Shown here: piece by piece, positions 1 through 6,883 of the stretch | Layout: each line of letters begins with the position of its first letter | How positions within the stretch are numbered: the first letter of the stretch is position 1 | Assembly: GCA_938028175.1 (NCBI GenBank) | Contig: CALJAE010000161.1 | Coordinates: 1 to 8,277 of the forward strand | Length of the DNA stretch: 8,277 nt | Direction of reading: 5' to 3' | Source: an uncultured Acidimicrobiales bacterium | GTDB taxonomy: Bacteria > Actinomycetota > Acidimicrobiia > Acidimicrobiales > SZUA-35 | Program-made: the position numbers and the translations under genes | The notes under the pieces: generated by a model | What the model saw: the letters and a program-made list of their open reading frames with translations, nothing else | What the model was told of the DNA's origin: nothing | The model's database searches: none

Positions 1-1759
1 CACCACCGAATGCGAAATCATTCTGGATGTCATCGAAGGCTTCATTAGCGCTATCTTCGAAGAACTCTCTGAGTTCTTCTGCTTCCTCTGTCGAGATAGC
101 GGCAAGAAGGTCTACGTAGAAGTATCCGATGGTTGGGTAACCAGAGATAAACCATTTGCCGTCCCGCTCGACTGCATTGAAACCTGGGGTTTGTAGATCA
201 GCAAAGATCGCTCCTAGGTCCGGTTGATCTTCGGAGAGTGTGTTGTCAAGAGTGCAGTCTTGTTCGCTGATTGGCTCTTGTCCTACAGTTCCCCTGATAC
301 TCACGCACTCGCCATCGAACTCAAATGTTACATCGACTGGTTCTCCAGCAACCGAGCCTGTGATCTCACCTGATGCCTCAGTTGTGTCTGCATCAAATGC
401 TCCATTGAAGTCGAGAGCAACTGACTCTCCTTGGATGTCGCCATTTAGGCTGCCTTCTGCGGTTTGGGCTTCAGTATCAATGTCTACTTCTCCATTAACA
501 ATGACACCCTCAGCAGCGACCTCAAAATTGCCGCCATTTGGGTTTAGGTCGATTGAAGTATTGAAATCTGGAGAGTTAAGGCTAAACATGATCCCGTTTG
601 GAATTACGACGGTTCTGTCACCTCGAGCTTCAGATCGAGAGGTCAGGTCAAGTTCCCAGGTGATTCCTTGGTCAGATAGTAGTGAGGCAGCTTGAGCTTC
701 GAGTTCGCGATTACCTTCGTCTAGTAGATCCCAGTAAAGGTATACGGCGCCGAACTCTTCTGGGTCCATCAGGCTCATTGCTGTTTCAAAGTCAAATTCG
801 CTCAGTGATTTTGCAAGCTGATTGAGGGCTTCTTCTGGACTATCTGCACCTGTTGGAACCAATCGGTTCTCCAGTAGCGGCTTAGGTGACCCAGTTCCTC
901 GACGTATGAGTTCTGCGATCCAATAAGACGGTGCAATGTAGTGGCGTCCATCTTGCTTAGCTGTAATGATCTCAAAGGTTTCGTTAGAAAGGTCTTCGAC
1001 TCCATCTGAAGTCTCTACCATGACACGGTTTGGTTCGAATGTGAGGACGGCTGTCTCGACTTCGTCGCTCAGCTCTTCGGCTGAGATCTCTTCTTCGAGG
1101 AATTCTCCTGCAAGATCTCCAAGCGCTTGTTCGTCGAAGGTCAGAGTTAGCTGGCCGGCGGTTACTAGGACACTATTAACCTCATCAGAGCCTTCGAATA
1201 GTGGCATTGTTTCAAACTCGAACTCTTCGGTAATTTCAAACTGGAAAGCTTCGCCAAATGATGGACCGTTATCTTCCACAACCGAAGGATCAAGAATTTC
1301 TAGACGAACTAGTTCTTGAAGGATGGCTACGTTTGGATCCACGAAAGCTTCTATATCGCTTGGGAGAATCACTCCGAGTGCTCCGACCGGATCTTGGTCA
1401 GCTGCTGCTTGAAAAACTTGCTCAGCAGCTGCTGCTGGGGTATCAGAACCGCCGCTTGATCCGCCGAGTAGGCCAAAACCTAGGGCGGCTGCGCCACCGA
1501 TGAATAGAACAGCGAGGGCGCCGATTAACCCGAACCGAGCAAGATTGTTAGAGCCACCACTGCTTGAGGGAGCTGCTGCGGCCTGACCTTGTTGAGGAGC
1601 CTGCTGGCTTTGGACAGCCCACTGTGGCTGTTGCCCTTGTGGGGGCTGCTGCGCTGGTTGACCCTGTGACGCTTGCTGCGCAGGCTGTTGCCCTTGTAAG
1701 TTCGGTTGATTTGGATTCGGTTGCTCGCCAAATGGCTCACTGTTGAATTGATCGGTCAT
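1..1759 (-). CDS. Q/P-rich membrane-anchored exported protein with duplicated outer domain (partial, C-terminus off left edge)
   Basis: No named family is recognised. The frame is open from an ATG at 1759 to the window edge (586 codons, no stop seen). A GGAA seven bases upstream is a weak ribosome site. Residues 1-65 are a tail rich in Q, P, A and G. Residues 73-97 are one hydrophobic helix, followed by a Gly/Ser linker, so the rest is probably outside the cell. The outer part is acidic and appears duplicated. An alanine-rich helix starting near residue 107 (AEQVFQAAADQD) and one near 307 (SPEEALNQLAKSLSEFD) each lead to a later 'DG-x-aromatic-I' strand, at about residues 270-276 (DGRHYIAPSYW) and again near the window edge (DGKWFISGYP). 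This resembles a tandem pair of small NTF2-like or lipoprotein-like domains, but that is a guess. It is the last visible gene of a likely three-gene operon, 39 bases after its upstream neighbour. A sensor, scaffold or binding role cannot be told apart. Confidence 0.85.
   Translation of the reverse strand, partial: MTDQFNSEPFGEQPNPNQPNLQGQQPAQQASQGQPAQQPPQGQQPQWAVQSQQAPQQGQAAAAPSSSGGSNNLARFGLIGALAVLFIGGAAALGFGLLGGSSGGSDTPAAAAEQVFQAAADQDPVGALGVILPSDIEAFVDPNVAILQELVRLEILDPSVVEDNGPSFGEAFQFEITEEFEFETMPLFEGSDEVNSVLVTAGQLTLTFDEQALGDLAGEFLEEEISAEELSDEVETAVLTFEPNRVMVETSDGVEDLSNETFEIITAKQDGRHYIAPSYWIAELIRRGTGSPKPLLENRLVPTGADSPEEALNQLAKSLSEFDFETAMSLMDPEEFGAVYLYWDLLDEGNRELEAQAASLLSDQGITWELDLTSRSEARGDRTVVIPNGIMFSLNSPDFNTSIDLNPNGGNFEVAAEGVIVNGEVDIDTEAQTAEGSLNGDIQGESVALDFNGAFDADTTEASGEITGSVAGEPVDVTFEFDGECVSIRGTVGQEPISEQDCTLDNTLSEDQPDLGAIFADLQTPGFNAVERDGKWFISGYPTIGYFYVDLLAAISTEEAEELREFFEDSANEAFDDIQNDFAFGG
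1626..1697 (-). repeat. Two 15-base direct repeats encoding GQQP units in the Q-rich tail
   Basis: The bases GGCTGTTGCCCTTGT (plus strand) occur at 1626-1640 and again at 1683-1697, exactly 57 bases apart, which keeps the reading frame. On the coding strand each copy encodes QGQQP within the cytoplasmic Q/P-rich tail of the exported protein. Between them are further diverged Q-rich units (AQQASQGQ, AQQPPQ). This looks like in-frame repeat expansion of a disordered tail, and copy number may vary between strains. Confidence 0.7.
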
Positions 1760-1798
1760 TGTCTATTTCCATCATTTATTGACTTTTCGCAGACCTTC

Positions 1799-2218
1799 CT
1801 ATCGGAGGCTTCGGAAAAGTCTTGAGCTGACGCCCAGATACAAAAAGTAGCCTAACACGGTGACTAAGGCAGCAATATTGCCGATTTGTGGTGATAGCTG
1901 GGTTGCAGTGGCCACAGCGGCTACGCCGAGTATCAGGTGGAAGGCGCAAGTCAGTGCCCATCCAGTGCGTTTATAGCTGGCAATAACGAGCATTGGACCG
2001 GCTAGTGCTAGTGCTGGCAGAAACAGCCAGGCAGTCTCTAGTAATTCTATAAATGGGATGTTGAACGGTAGTCCAACGGCTGCATCCAAGATATCGAAGC
2101 TGCTACGTACTCGTTGCCCTGTAGCTACCCATCCAAGGAACATCGAGATGACACCGACGACTCCAAAGCCGAGTGCTACTAACGGCTTAGTTGTATCGGC
2201 CGAACTTTGGTCTTGCAT
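1799..2218 (-). CDS. Small four-helix integral membrane protein, function unknown
   Basis: No family is recognised. From the ATG at 2218 the product is 139 residues. An in-frame TTG at 2236 would add six residues (giving 145), and neither start has a clear ribosome site, so the start is uncertain. In the 145-residue numbering, hydrophobic helices lie at about 18-38, 65-87, 92-112 and 117-136. Between the first two is a loop with RVRSSFDILDAA, and a basic SYKRTG turn separates helices two and three. There are no metal-binding or catalytic motifs. It lies 36 bases (18 from the TTG) after the stop of the PQQ-type dehydrogenase lipoprotein gene and 39 bases before the Q-rich exported protein, all on one strand, so co-transcription is likely. 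It could help anchor or assemble one of these envelope proteins, but this is inference from position only. Confidence 0.75.
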   Translation of the reverse strand: MQDQSSADTTKPLVALGFGVVGVISMFLGWVATGQRVRSSFDILDAAVGLPFNIPFIELLETAWLFLPALALAGPMLVIASYKRTGWALTCAFHLILGVAAVATATQLSPQIGNIAALVTVLGYFLYLGVSSRLFRSLR

Positions 2219-2254
2219 CGGACTATTCACTTGCAAGACTCTAGTGCAGCCAGG

Positions 2255-3745
2255 CTATCCGATGGTGGTGGCTGATTCAGCAGGATCTGTTTGTCCACCA
2301 GGTAATACTTCGATTTCCGAACTTACAGATGCACGAGGAAGTGGCTGGTTCGGTTCCAGAACTACTATGTCTCGACTTGGTGAAGATGTGGTTAGTGCTG
2401 AGACACGTCCACCCTGTTCAAGTGTGAACAGTTCTCCATCCACTTGGCCGATTGAAATTAAGTTCGAGAGTGAGATTCCGAGATCTAGCTGCTCGCTTGC
2501 CACTGAGTCTCCGTCACGACTAAGGATTGAAAGCTGTGAGTTGCAGAAATCTCCAAACACGTAGCTTCCTACAAGGCTTCGATCTTCGAGTTGTCCATCT
2601 CCAACATCTACTCGCCACTCCAGCAGATCGCCTCGGTAGACATGACCGCCCACTACCGAGCAACTGTTAGCCGTGTTGTTGTAGGTAAAGATTGGTGAAA
2701 CGTGGCCGGCTGGAGCGCTATCAGCCCTTACGTTAGTTCCCTCAACATCAGCCCAGCCGAGGTTTGCGCCACGACCAGCTGGGTTTCCGTTGCTCGGGAT
2801 GAAGGTAATTTCTTCTTGTGTGTTCTGTCCGACATCGCCGATCCAAAGGTCACCGTTGGCAGGATCGAATGAGAATCTCCAAGGGTTTCTAACGCCATAG
2901 AGCCAGATTTCCGGCTGACCTAATGACTCATCAGCAACGAATGGGTTGCTGGCTGGAATAACATCTGGCGTCTCTGGATCCACTCGTAAGATAGACCCAA
3001 GCAGTGTTTGAGTGTTCTGGCCGTGTCCTGAAGGGTCATCAGACCCGCCACCATCGCCGAGACCTATATAGAGGAAGCCGTCTGGTCCGATAACAATTTG
3101 ACCGCCATTGTGGTTTCTAAACGGTTGATCTAAATCCAAGATGATGGTCTCAGAGTTAGGGTCCGCTACGTTACCTACCATGTCAAACGCTGAAACGACT
3201 GATCGTTGGTCTGGGGTGTTATAGCTAAGGAACAATGTGTTGCCGTCAGAAGAGAATTCGATGCCTAGCAGACCATCTTCAAATTCTGTTGAGACTTGTG
3301 ACGAAATATCTAGAGCCTTGCGTGTAACGGGTTTTAGAAATTCAGTTTGAGAGGAAGACCTACCCTCACCTGAATTTATGATCGATCGTTCAACTTGAAC
3401 GACGGTGCCTGCTCGTTCGGTAAACCAAATTGAGTCATCACCAGTTCGCGTAGCTAGAGCTGTAGGTTCTGTCAGAGAGAAGAGTTCCTGAAGGACTAAT
3501 TCCGCGCCTTCGGTATCAACTTCTTGAAGAGACGTTTGAGCTGCATCAGATGTATCGGATTCTTCAGTGGTGTCCGAATCTTCGTCACCTGTCTGAGTGG
3601 TAGTTACTTCTTCTGGTAGCAGTCCTCGAGAATTTTCAGCACTCACCTCGTCTGAGCCCGAGCCACACGCTGCAGCAAGCAAAATAGCGGTCCCGAGTAT
3701 GGCTATTAACCTTATATTTCCAGTATTTTCTTTATTTCCACCCAC
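2255..3745 (-). CDS. PQQ-dependent glucose/sorbosone dehydrogenase-family lipoprotein
   Basis: This is a predicted exported six-bladed beta-propeller of the glucose/sorbosone dehydrogenase (GSDH, YliI/Asd-like) family, whose studied members oxidise aldose sugars with bound PQQ and calcium. The N-terminus has a hydrophobic stretch (residues 11-26) ending in AAAC, with Cys27 as probable lipid-anchored residue. A low-complexity acidic Thr/Ser/Asp linker follows to about residue 80. Family landmarks occur in order: HNGGQ (His212, the expected catalytic histidine), GPDGFLYIGLGDGG (220-233), GSILRVDP, YGVRNPWRFSFDP (283-295, holding the Arg-Asn pair), GDLWIGDVGQ, NLGW, GGHVYRG and FGDFC. Cys362 and Cys401 sit where a disulfide is common in bacterial homologues. 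At 496 residues it is full length, with a C-terminal extension after about 450. The start is GTG at 3745, because an in-frame TAG lies 12 bases upstream. The actual substrate is unknown, and no PQQ synthesis genes are in the window. It heads the leftward operon. Confidence 0.9.
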   Translation of the reverse strand: MGGNKENTGNIRLIAILGTAILLAAACGSGSDEVSAENSRGLLPEEVTTTQTGDEDSDTTEESDTSDAAQTSLQEVDTEGAELVLQELFSLTEPTALATRTGDDSIWFTERAGTVVQVERSIINSGEGRSSSQTEFLKPVTRKALDISSQVSTEFEDGLLGIEFSSDGNTLFLSYNTPDQRSVVSAFDMVGNVADPNSETIILDLDQPFRNHNGGQIVIGPDGFLYIGLGDGGGSDDPSGHGQNTQTLLGSILRVDPETPDVIPASNPFVADESLGQPEIWLYGVRNPWRFSFDPANGDLWIGDVGQNTQEEITFIPSNGNPAGRGANLGWADVEGTNVRADSAPAGHVSPIFTYNNTANSCSVVGGHVYRGDLLEWRVDVGDGQLEDRSLVGSYVFGDFCNSQLSILSRDGDSVASEQLDLGISLSNLISIGQVDGELFTLEQGGRVSALTTSSPSRDIVVLEPNQPLPRASVSSEIEVLPGGQTDPAESATTIG

Positions 3746-3751
3746 ACCTCT

Positions 3752-3757
3752 ATTCTA
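3752..3757 (-). promoter_or_regulatory. -10 box placed for a leaderless transcript of the dehydrogenase lipoprotein
   Basis: On the minus strand the hexamer TAGAAT (one mismatch from TATAAT) ends six bases before the GTG start at 3745. If the GTG is the first transcribed base, the hexamer lies at -12 to -7, the standard distance, so the mRNA would be leaderless. The only purine-rich ribosome-like sequence, AGAGGT, directly abuts the GTG and is too close to act as a normal ribosome site. No good -35 is visible 17 bases further up. Confidence 0.5.
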
Positions 3758-3832
3758 CGTCAAAAATGCCGACTTTAGTGTCAGTTAAGTAGTGGTGCTA
3801 GAGTTCGCCATGAAACGGTACACGTTATAGCC

Positions 3833-3839
3833 AGGAAGG
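3833..3839 (+). promoter_or_regulatory. Ribosome binding site AGGAAGG for the GtrA-like gene
   Basis: AGGAAGG is a good match to the anti-16S end, but it lies 12 bases before the GTG at 3852, slightly longer than usual. An in-frame TAG at 3828-3830 bars any earlier start, which supports the GTG. Confidence 0.45.
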
Positions 3840-3851
3840 CACTTCAGAATA

Positions 3852-4340
3852 GTGTTTGCAATCGTTCGCAATTTGATAGTTCAGCGCCCTGAGATTCTTA
3901 AATTTGGCTTTGTCTCTGGTTTCAATGTCGTATGTCATCAGATTGTTTTTTATATATTTCGACAAGTCTTTGACTTCGGCGATGTTTGGGCAAACGTAGC
4001 TGCTGCGATTATCACAGCAGTGCCTGCATTTGTTCTTTCCCGTATCTGGGTTTGGCCCGCACAAGGCCAAGACTGGCGCAAACAGGCAGTGCCATTTTGG
4101 GTGATAGCGCTTCTTGGAGTCTTTGTATCATCAGCGATGGTGGCAGCGGCCGGTCAAATCTCGGAAACAACAATTGTTGTTCAAGGAGCTAGCTTCTTTG
4201 GGTATTTTTTAATTTGGCTTGCTAAGTTCTTCGTCTTGGACAAATTCGTATTTTCTAAAACTGAGACAGCAACTGAGGACGAATACGAAATTACTGACTG
4301 CTTTAATGTCGAAGATGTCGGTGACTTAGAACGCTCTTGA
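3852..4340 (+). CDS. GtrA-like family membrane protein
   Basis: The 162-residue product fits the GtrA-like family, small four-helix proteins involved in moving undecaprenyl-linked sugars or in cell-surface polysaccharide synthesis. Helices lie near residues 16-38, 45-67, 79-99 and 108-129. Family signatures are KFGFVSGFN at the start of helix one (positions 17-25, matching the usual 'KFxxVGxxN'), SRIWVWP at the end of helix two (64-69; most relatives have Asn rather than Ser before Arg), and KFFVLDKFVF at the end of helix four. An acidic tail of about 30 residues follows. The start is GTG at 3852, as explained under its ribosome site. No glycosyltransferase partner is visible beside it: it diverges from the dehydrogenase operon and converges on a transporter gene, so its sugar substrate cannot be inferred. 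The assignment rests on topology and motifs rather than catalytic residues. Confidence 0.82.
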   Translation: MFAIVRNLIVQRPEILKFGFVSGFNVVCHQIVFYIFRQVFDFGDVWANVAAAIITAVPAFVLSRIWVWPAQGQDWRKQAVPFWVIALLGVFVSSAMVAAAGQISETTIVVQGASFFGYFLIWLAKFFVLDKFVFSKTETATEDEYEITDCFNVEDVGDLERS

Positions 4341-4345
4341 GTTCT

Positions 4346-5245
4346 TTAGAGGCGCTTGCTGAATGCAGGAACTGGTTGTGGCTTCGGGACAGAAGCTTTC
4401 TCGACTCCAGCTGCACCTATGAGAACCAGGGCCGTTCCTAGTATCAGGCTAGGGCTCAACGCTTCGCCTAGTAGCAGGGCTGAAGCTATGGCGCTGAACG
4501 GTATCTGTATATATAGATACAAGCTGGCGATAACCGTCGAGTACTCCTTGATGATCTTCTGATAGATAACAAATTGTCCAACGGTTGTGAAGACCACAAG
4601 GTAGAAAACCACTCCGAGGTGGGCTACACCTGGTGAACCAACAGCGTTGCCACTGAATATTTCCCACAAAGCGAGCGGTGAAGTTAACAACAAAGTCGTG
4701 AACGAAAGGTAGAAAGTCATGTGACGGTCTGTGTATGTCGGATTTTTAATTTGGGTGTCTTTAGAAGCAACACCATAAATTGCGTAAAGGAGAACTGATC
4801 CAGCTAATGCAGTTAGTCCAAGTCCTGGAGCCGTGACGGAACTGGCGGCAAGGTCTGCTAGTACGACAACACCAAAGAATGCAACTGCCATAGCTGTGAT
4901 GTTTCGGCGAGTAAAGGTTGATCGGCGTCTCGCTACTTCCCATGTCAAAGTCATTCCTGGTATTAGAGCAAACATGACGGGCACTATTGAAGAAGGCAAT
5001 TCATCTAGGGCGACGAAAGCAAGAAGTATAGATCCTCCACCGGCTATAGAGGCTAGCGAGGTTTCACGCATAGCCTTAAGATCGATACCGCCTTTGGGAA
5101 TTAACAAAAGGCAAGCCAGGCCAAACCGGAGCGCAAGAAGTGTTACAACACCAAACTCTTCTAATCCAATTTTTACAAACGGTGCTCCTGTGCCCATTAC
5201 AGCCACAGCAAGGACCATCAATCTGCCCCGATTATCCATTCCCAT
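4346..5245 (-). CDS. EamA/DMT superfamily transporter (ten helices)
   Basis: The 299-residue product has the length and double five-helix layout of drug/metabolite transporters carrying two EamA domains. Hydrophobic segments run through residues 8-25, 33-50, 64-80, 87-105, 117-131, 141-160, 176-193, 207-226, 236-257 and 264-282. The second repeat ends with the signature IPFSAIASALLLGEALSP (248-265) followed by ILGTALVLIGAAG, typical of the family. The first repeat shows the matching ALDELPSSIVPVMFALIP (79-96). The substrate is not predictable: relatives export amino acids, nucleosides, drugs or metabolites. The start is ATG at 5245; a second ATG two codons in is possible, and no strong ribosome site precedes either. 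Its stop lies 5 bases from that of the convergent GtrA-like gene, leaving no room for a separate terminator. The cytochrome c gene is 65 bases upstream on the same strand, so read-through is possible, though no shared function is evident. Confidence 0.9.
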   Translation of the reverse strand: MGMDNRGRLMVLAVAVMGTGAPFVKIGLEEFGVVTLLALRFGLACLLLIPKGGIDLKAMRETSLASIAGGGSILLAFVALDELPSSIVPVMFALIPGMTLTWEVARRRSTFTRRNITAMAVAFFGVVVLADLAASSVTAPGLGLTALAGSVLLYAIYGVASKDTQIKNPTYTDRHMTFYLSFTTLLLTSPLALWEIFSGNAVGSPGVAHLGVVFYLVVFTTVGQFVIYQKIIKEYSTVIASLYLYIQIPFSAIASALLLGEALSPSLILGTALVLIGAAGVEKASVPKPQPVPAFSKRL

Positions 5246-5310
5246 TGCATCGACAATTTAGTCATTAACTGTAAGGGAATTTTGGGACTTTAAGCCTCTA
5301 AATCAGCCTA

Positions 5311-6168
5311 CTATTCGGCTTCAGCTACAGGCAAGGGTCCTGGGCAACGTGTCTCTTCGCTGCCTTGCAGTTCTCCAGTTGCTCCTGGGGTCTGATCCGG
5401 GTTTGCGCAAGCCAGTAAGAACTCAAGATCGATCTCAGTTTCAGCACCAGATTCGATGCCTTCTCGAACGTGTTCAGCCCACTCTTCACCACGTTCATCA
5501 GAAACATCTTCGCCGCCTAGGTTGACTCGCTCGTGATAAATAACAAGCTCTAACTCTTCTAGGCTTAGTGCATCGAGTTGAGCAGGCATGTTGCCGCGCT
5601 GGCCCGAGATGCGTTGATTTCCGTCTGCTCGTTCAGCGCCGTAAACTTCTCCGTTGATAGCGCTTGAACCACGAGCAACGTGCACGATCATATCGATGGC
5701 TTCTGGGAATGTTTCTAAGACTTCGCCGTCAGAAAGTTGGTAGCCAATGCCACCGCCACCGGCGGCTCCATGACAAGCCGAGCAGCCTGCCGCAGTATAT
5801 ATTTCGGCGGCTTCTTCGACTAGCGGGTCTTCGACCATGGGCTGCTGCAAGGTGCCGGCTAGGCCGTATGCCCAGACAGGAGTCGCCAAGACAACAGGCA
5901 TCGCCCAGAACGGAATCCTTTTTCGCTTGTTAAAAGCAGCAATATACTCTGGTGTTTGTCTCTCAGGCTCTGGTTCAGGATCGAGATAAGGGAGATCTGC
6001 CACGGGCGGTGAGGTTGGGACTTCAGCTGCGCCAGCAGAGGCTGCCGCTACATCTGTAGATTCAGAGGCTGGAGATTCAGCGGCTGAACTCTGGCCAGCC
6101 TCGTTGCCGGAGGCCTTCGACTTTGCAGCTTTGCTTCTTTTTAGAAGGTGTTCTGGTATCTCGCTCAC
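5311..6168 (-). CDS. Membrane-anchored monoheme cytochrome c
   Basis: The 285-residue product carries one c-type heme site, CSACH (Cys129, Cys132, His133), with GNMPA (Met194) as the likely sixth ligand, followed by a C-terminal helix rich in Leu and Glu, as in class I cytochromes. A long hydrophilic N-terminal tail (1-80, rich in Ala, Ser, Pro and Glu) leads through KRKR to a single helix at about 86-104, so the tail is cytoplasmic and the heme outside. After the heme domain (about 115-215) comes an acidic extension with Cys254 and Cys275, possibly a disulfide. The likely role is to carry electrons from the quinol oxidase complex encoded divergently toward a terminal oxidase. The first 19 residues closely match those of the cut gene at 8148, tying it to that operon. 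The start is GTG at 6168 (the frame is open further up to a TAA but lacks a better start), and the ribosome site is weak. Confidence 0.9.
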   Translation of the reverse strand: MSEIPEHLLKRSKAAKSKASGNEAGQSSAAESPASESTDVAAASAGAAEVPTSPPVADLPYLDPEPEPERQTPEYIAAFNKRKRIPFWAMPVVLATPVWAYGLAGTLQQPMVEDPLVEEAAEIYTAAGCSACHGAAGGGGIGYQLSDGEVLETFPEAIDMIVHVARGSSAINGEVYGAERADGNQRISGQRGNMPAQLDALSLEELELVIYHERVNLGGEDVSDERGEEWAEHVREGIESGAETEIDLEFLLACANPDQTPGATGELQGSEETRCPGPLPVAEAE

Positions 6169-6217
6169 TACTTGCCCATTCAGCTTTGTTAGACCAGCTT
6201 AGATAGTAGCACTCCAA

Positions 6218-6245
6218 ATTGATGGAAAGCACGTTAATTTGTCAA
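6218..6245 (-). promoter_or_regulatory. Possible promoter for cytochrome c gene
   Basis: A perfect -35 hexamer TTGACA lies at 6245 to 6240 on the minus strand. Sixteen bases on is ATCAAT (6223-6218), a poor -10 match with three of six bases. It would give a leader of about 40-45 bases before the GTG at 6168. An alternative -10-like TACTAT lies at 6208-6203 but is too far from this -35. Confidence 0.3.
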
Positions 6246-6301
6246 GCGGTTTCTTACCCTGAATCTGTATACGAGTAATGGTCATTCAGAACTTTTCTTT
6301 G

Positions 6302-6315
6302 TGGAAAAATTTCCA
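6302..6315. promoter_or_regulatory. 14-base palindrome, candidate operator between divergent respiratory genes
   Basis: TGGAAAAATTTCCA has perfect six-base arms (TGGAAA / TTTCCA) around a two-base AA centre. It sits between the divergent cytochrome c gene and the reductase operon, overlapping where a -35 would be for the TAGATT at 6335-6340. A half copy TGGAAA recurs at 6223-6228. The size and symmetry suit a dimeric regulator, but AT-rich palindromes of this length can arise by chance and no regulator gene is nearby. Confidence 0.4.
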
Positions 6316-6424
6316 TTTCATTCTTCAGGTCGGCTAGATTAGTCGGTGTGGGTTGCGTCCAGTTTGTTATGCAATTCCCATGGGGTGCTATCGCATTTCA
6401 AAGTCCGTCTAACTGCGAATATTT

Positions 6425-6880
6425 ATGGTTGCTTTTGTAACATCTCTAATCTTCTCCATTGTCATGATCGCCGCTATTGGTTGGTACAGTAACCGTCGAC
6501 CAAAAGACACTCCTGTCAGTTGGGGCGAAGCGATGCTTGGGGCAACCTATGTTTTCTTCCTGGTCTTTATAATCTTCGGAGTTGTGCCACATCAATGGCT
6601 GACTTTGGCAGAGAACGAACTCGGTTGGCGAAGTGACCGTTTCTTCTTTGGTTGGGGTGGGTTTGTTCGTCCGCAGAGCCAGGGTGGATGGTTCCCATTC
6701 GATATTACGTATCGGGCTATCTCTGACTCCATTGCTGTAGGTATTTACGTGATCTATGGTGCAGGCACAATTGCGGCGTGGATCTTTTGGCAGAAGCGTG
6801 GCGAAAATGCTGAGGCAAAGGCTAAGAAAGCGCTTGAGAAGAGGACAACGTATGGGCGTCCGCTGGTGAAGCAGGGGTAG
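6425..6880 (+). CDS. Three-helix membrane protein of respiratory operon, function unknown
   Basis: No family is recognised. The 151-residue product begins at ATG 6425 and has helices at about 2-20, 35-56 and 99-122. A loop between helices two and three, about 40 residues long, is rich in Trp, Phe and Gly (GWRSDRFFFGWGGF, 67-80) and probably packs against membrane or partner. His56 follows a proline at the end of helix two; no CxxCH or Rieske motif is present. The C-terminal tail is charged and Ala/Lys/Glu-rich, ending in KRTTYGRPLVKQG. It leads the operon, with its TAG only 3 bases before the ferredoxin start, so the two are translated together. The ferredoxin ends with a similar RTTTYG tail. 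A role as a membrane anchor or accessory subunit for the ferredoxin or cytochrome b is a reasonable inference, without direct motif support. Confidence 0.82.
   Translation: MVAFVTSLIFSIVMIAAIGWYSNRRPKDTPVSWGEAMLGATYVFFLVFIIFGVVPHQWLTLAENELGWRSDRFFFGWGGFVRPQSQGGWFPFDITYRAISDSIAVGIYVIYGAGTIAAWIFWQKRGENAEAKAKKALEKRTTYGRPLVKQG
6873..6877 (+). promoter_or_regulatory. Ribosome binding site AGGGG for the ferredoxin
   Basis: AGGGG lies inside the last codons of the upstream gene, six bases before the ATG at 6884. It fixes that start and implies coupled translation. Confidence 0.55.
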
Positions 6881-6883
6881 TGC

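Larger units (their letters stand above)
3746..3851. other. Divergent intergenic control region between dehydrogenase operon and GtrA-like gene
   Basis: These 106 bases separate two divergent GTG-started genes and must carry both promoters. The leftward promoter is the TAGAAT box at 3752-3757. For the rightward gene, TTATAG at 3825-3830 is a possible -10 box, followed by the purine-rich AGGAAGG. No convincing inverted repeat was seen. Confidence 0.5.
6169..6424. other. Divergent control region between cytochrome c and quinol:cytochrome c reductase operon
   Basis: This 256-base stretch is the longest non-coding span of the window and should hold promoters for both directions. Visible elements are a TTGACA on the minus strand at 6240-6245, a palindrome TGGAAAAATTTCCA at 6302-6315, a lone TGGAAA half copy at 6223-6228, a plus-strand TAGATT at 6335-6340, and CCCATGGG at 6377-6384. 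No open frame of note and no RNA gene was recognised. The 85 bases before the first rightward gene have no clear ribosome site just before its ATG at 6425. Confidence 0.6.

Noticed and set aside
240..695. Open frame of 151 codons on the plus strand
   Set aside because: It lies antisense within the continuous minus-strand gene 1-1759, is Ser/Pro/Thr-rich without any motif, and has no ribosome site. It is a shadow of codon bias in the real gene.
2058..2564. Plus-strand open frame of 168 codons
   Set aside because: It spans antisense across the end of the dehydrogenase gene and the start of the small membrane protein gene. Both of those have family or topology support, and this frame has none.
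4338..4348. Possible bidirectional terminator between the convergent GtrA-like and transporter genes
   Set aside because: Only five bases separate the stops and no stem-loop with a T run is visible around them.
4833..5261. Plus-strand open frame of 142 codons
   Set aside because: It is antisense to the EamA transporter, whose helix pattern and signature are clear; the composition here is Thr/Arg/Asn-rich and motif-free.
6259..6289. Inverted pair CTGAAT / ATTCAG with 19 bases between
   Set aside because: Six-base arms with a long spacer and no extra pairing are weak evidence for an operator or hairpin.
6377..6384. CCCATGGG palindrome and in-frame ATG at 6380 upstream of the first reductase gene
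   Set aside because: The ATG frame meets TAA after ten codons, and an eight-base palindrome is expected often by chance.
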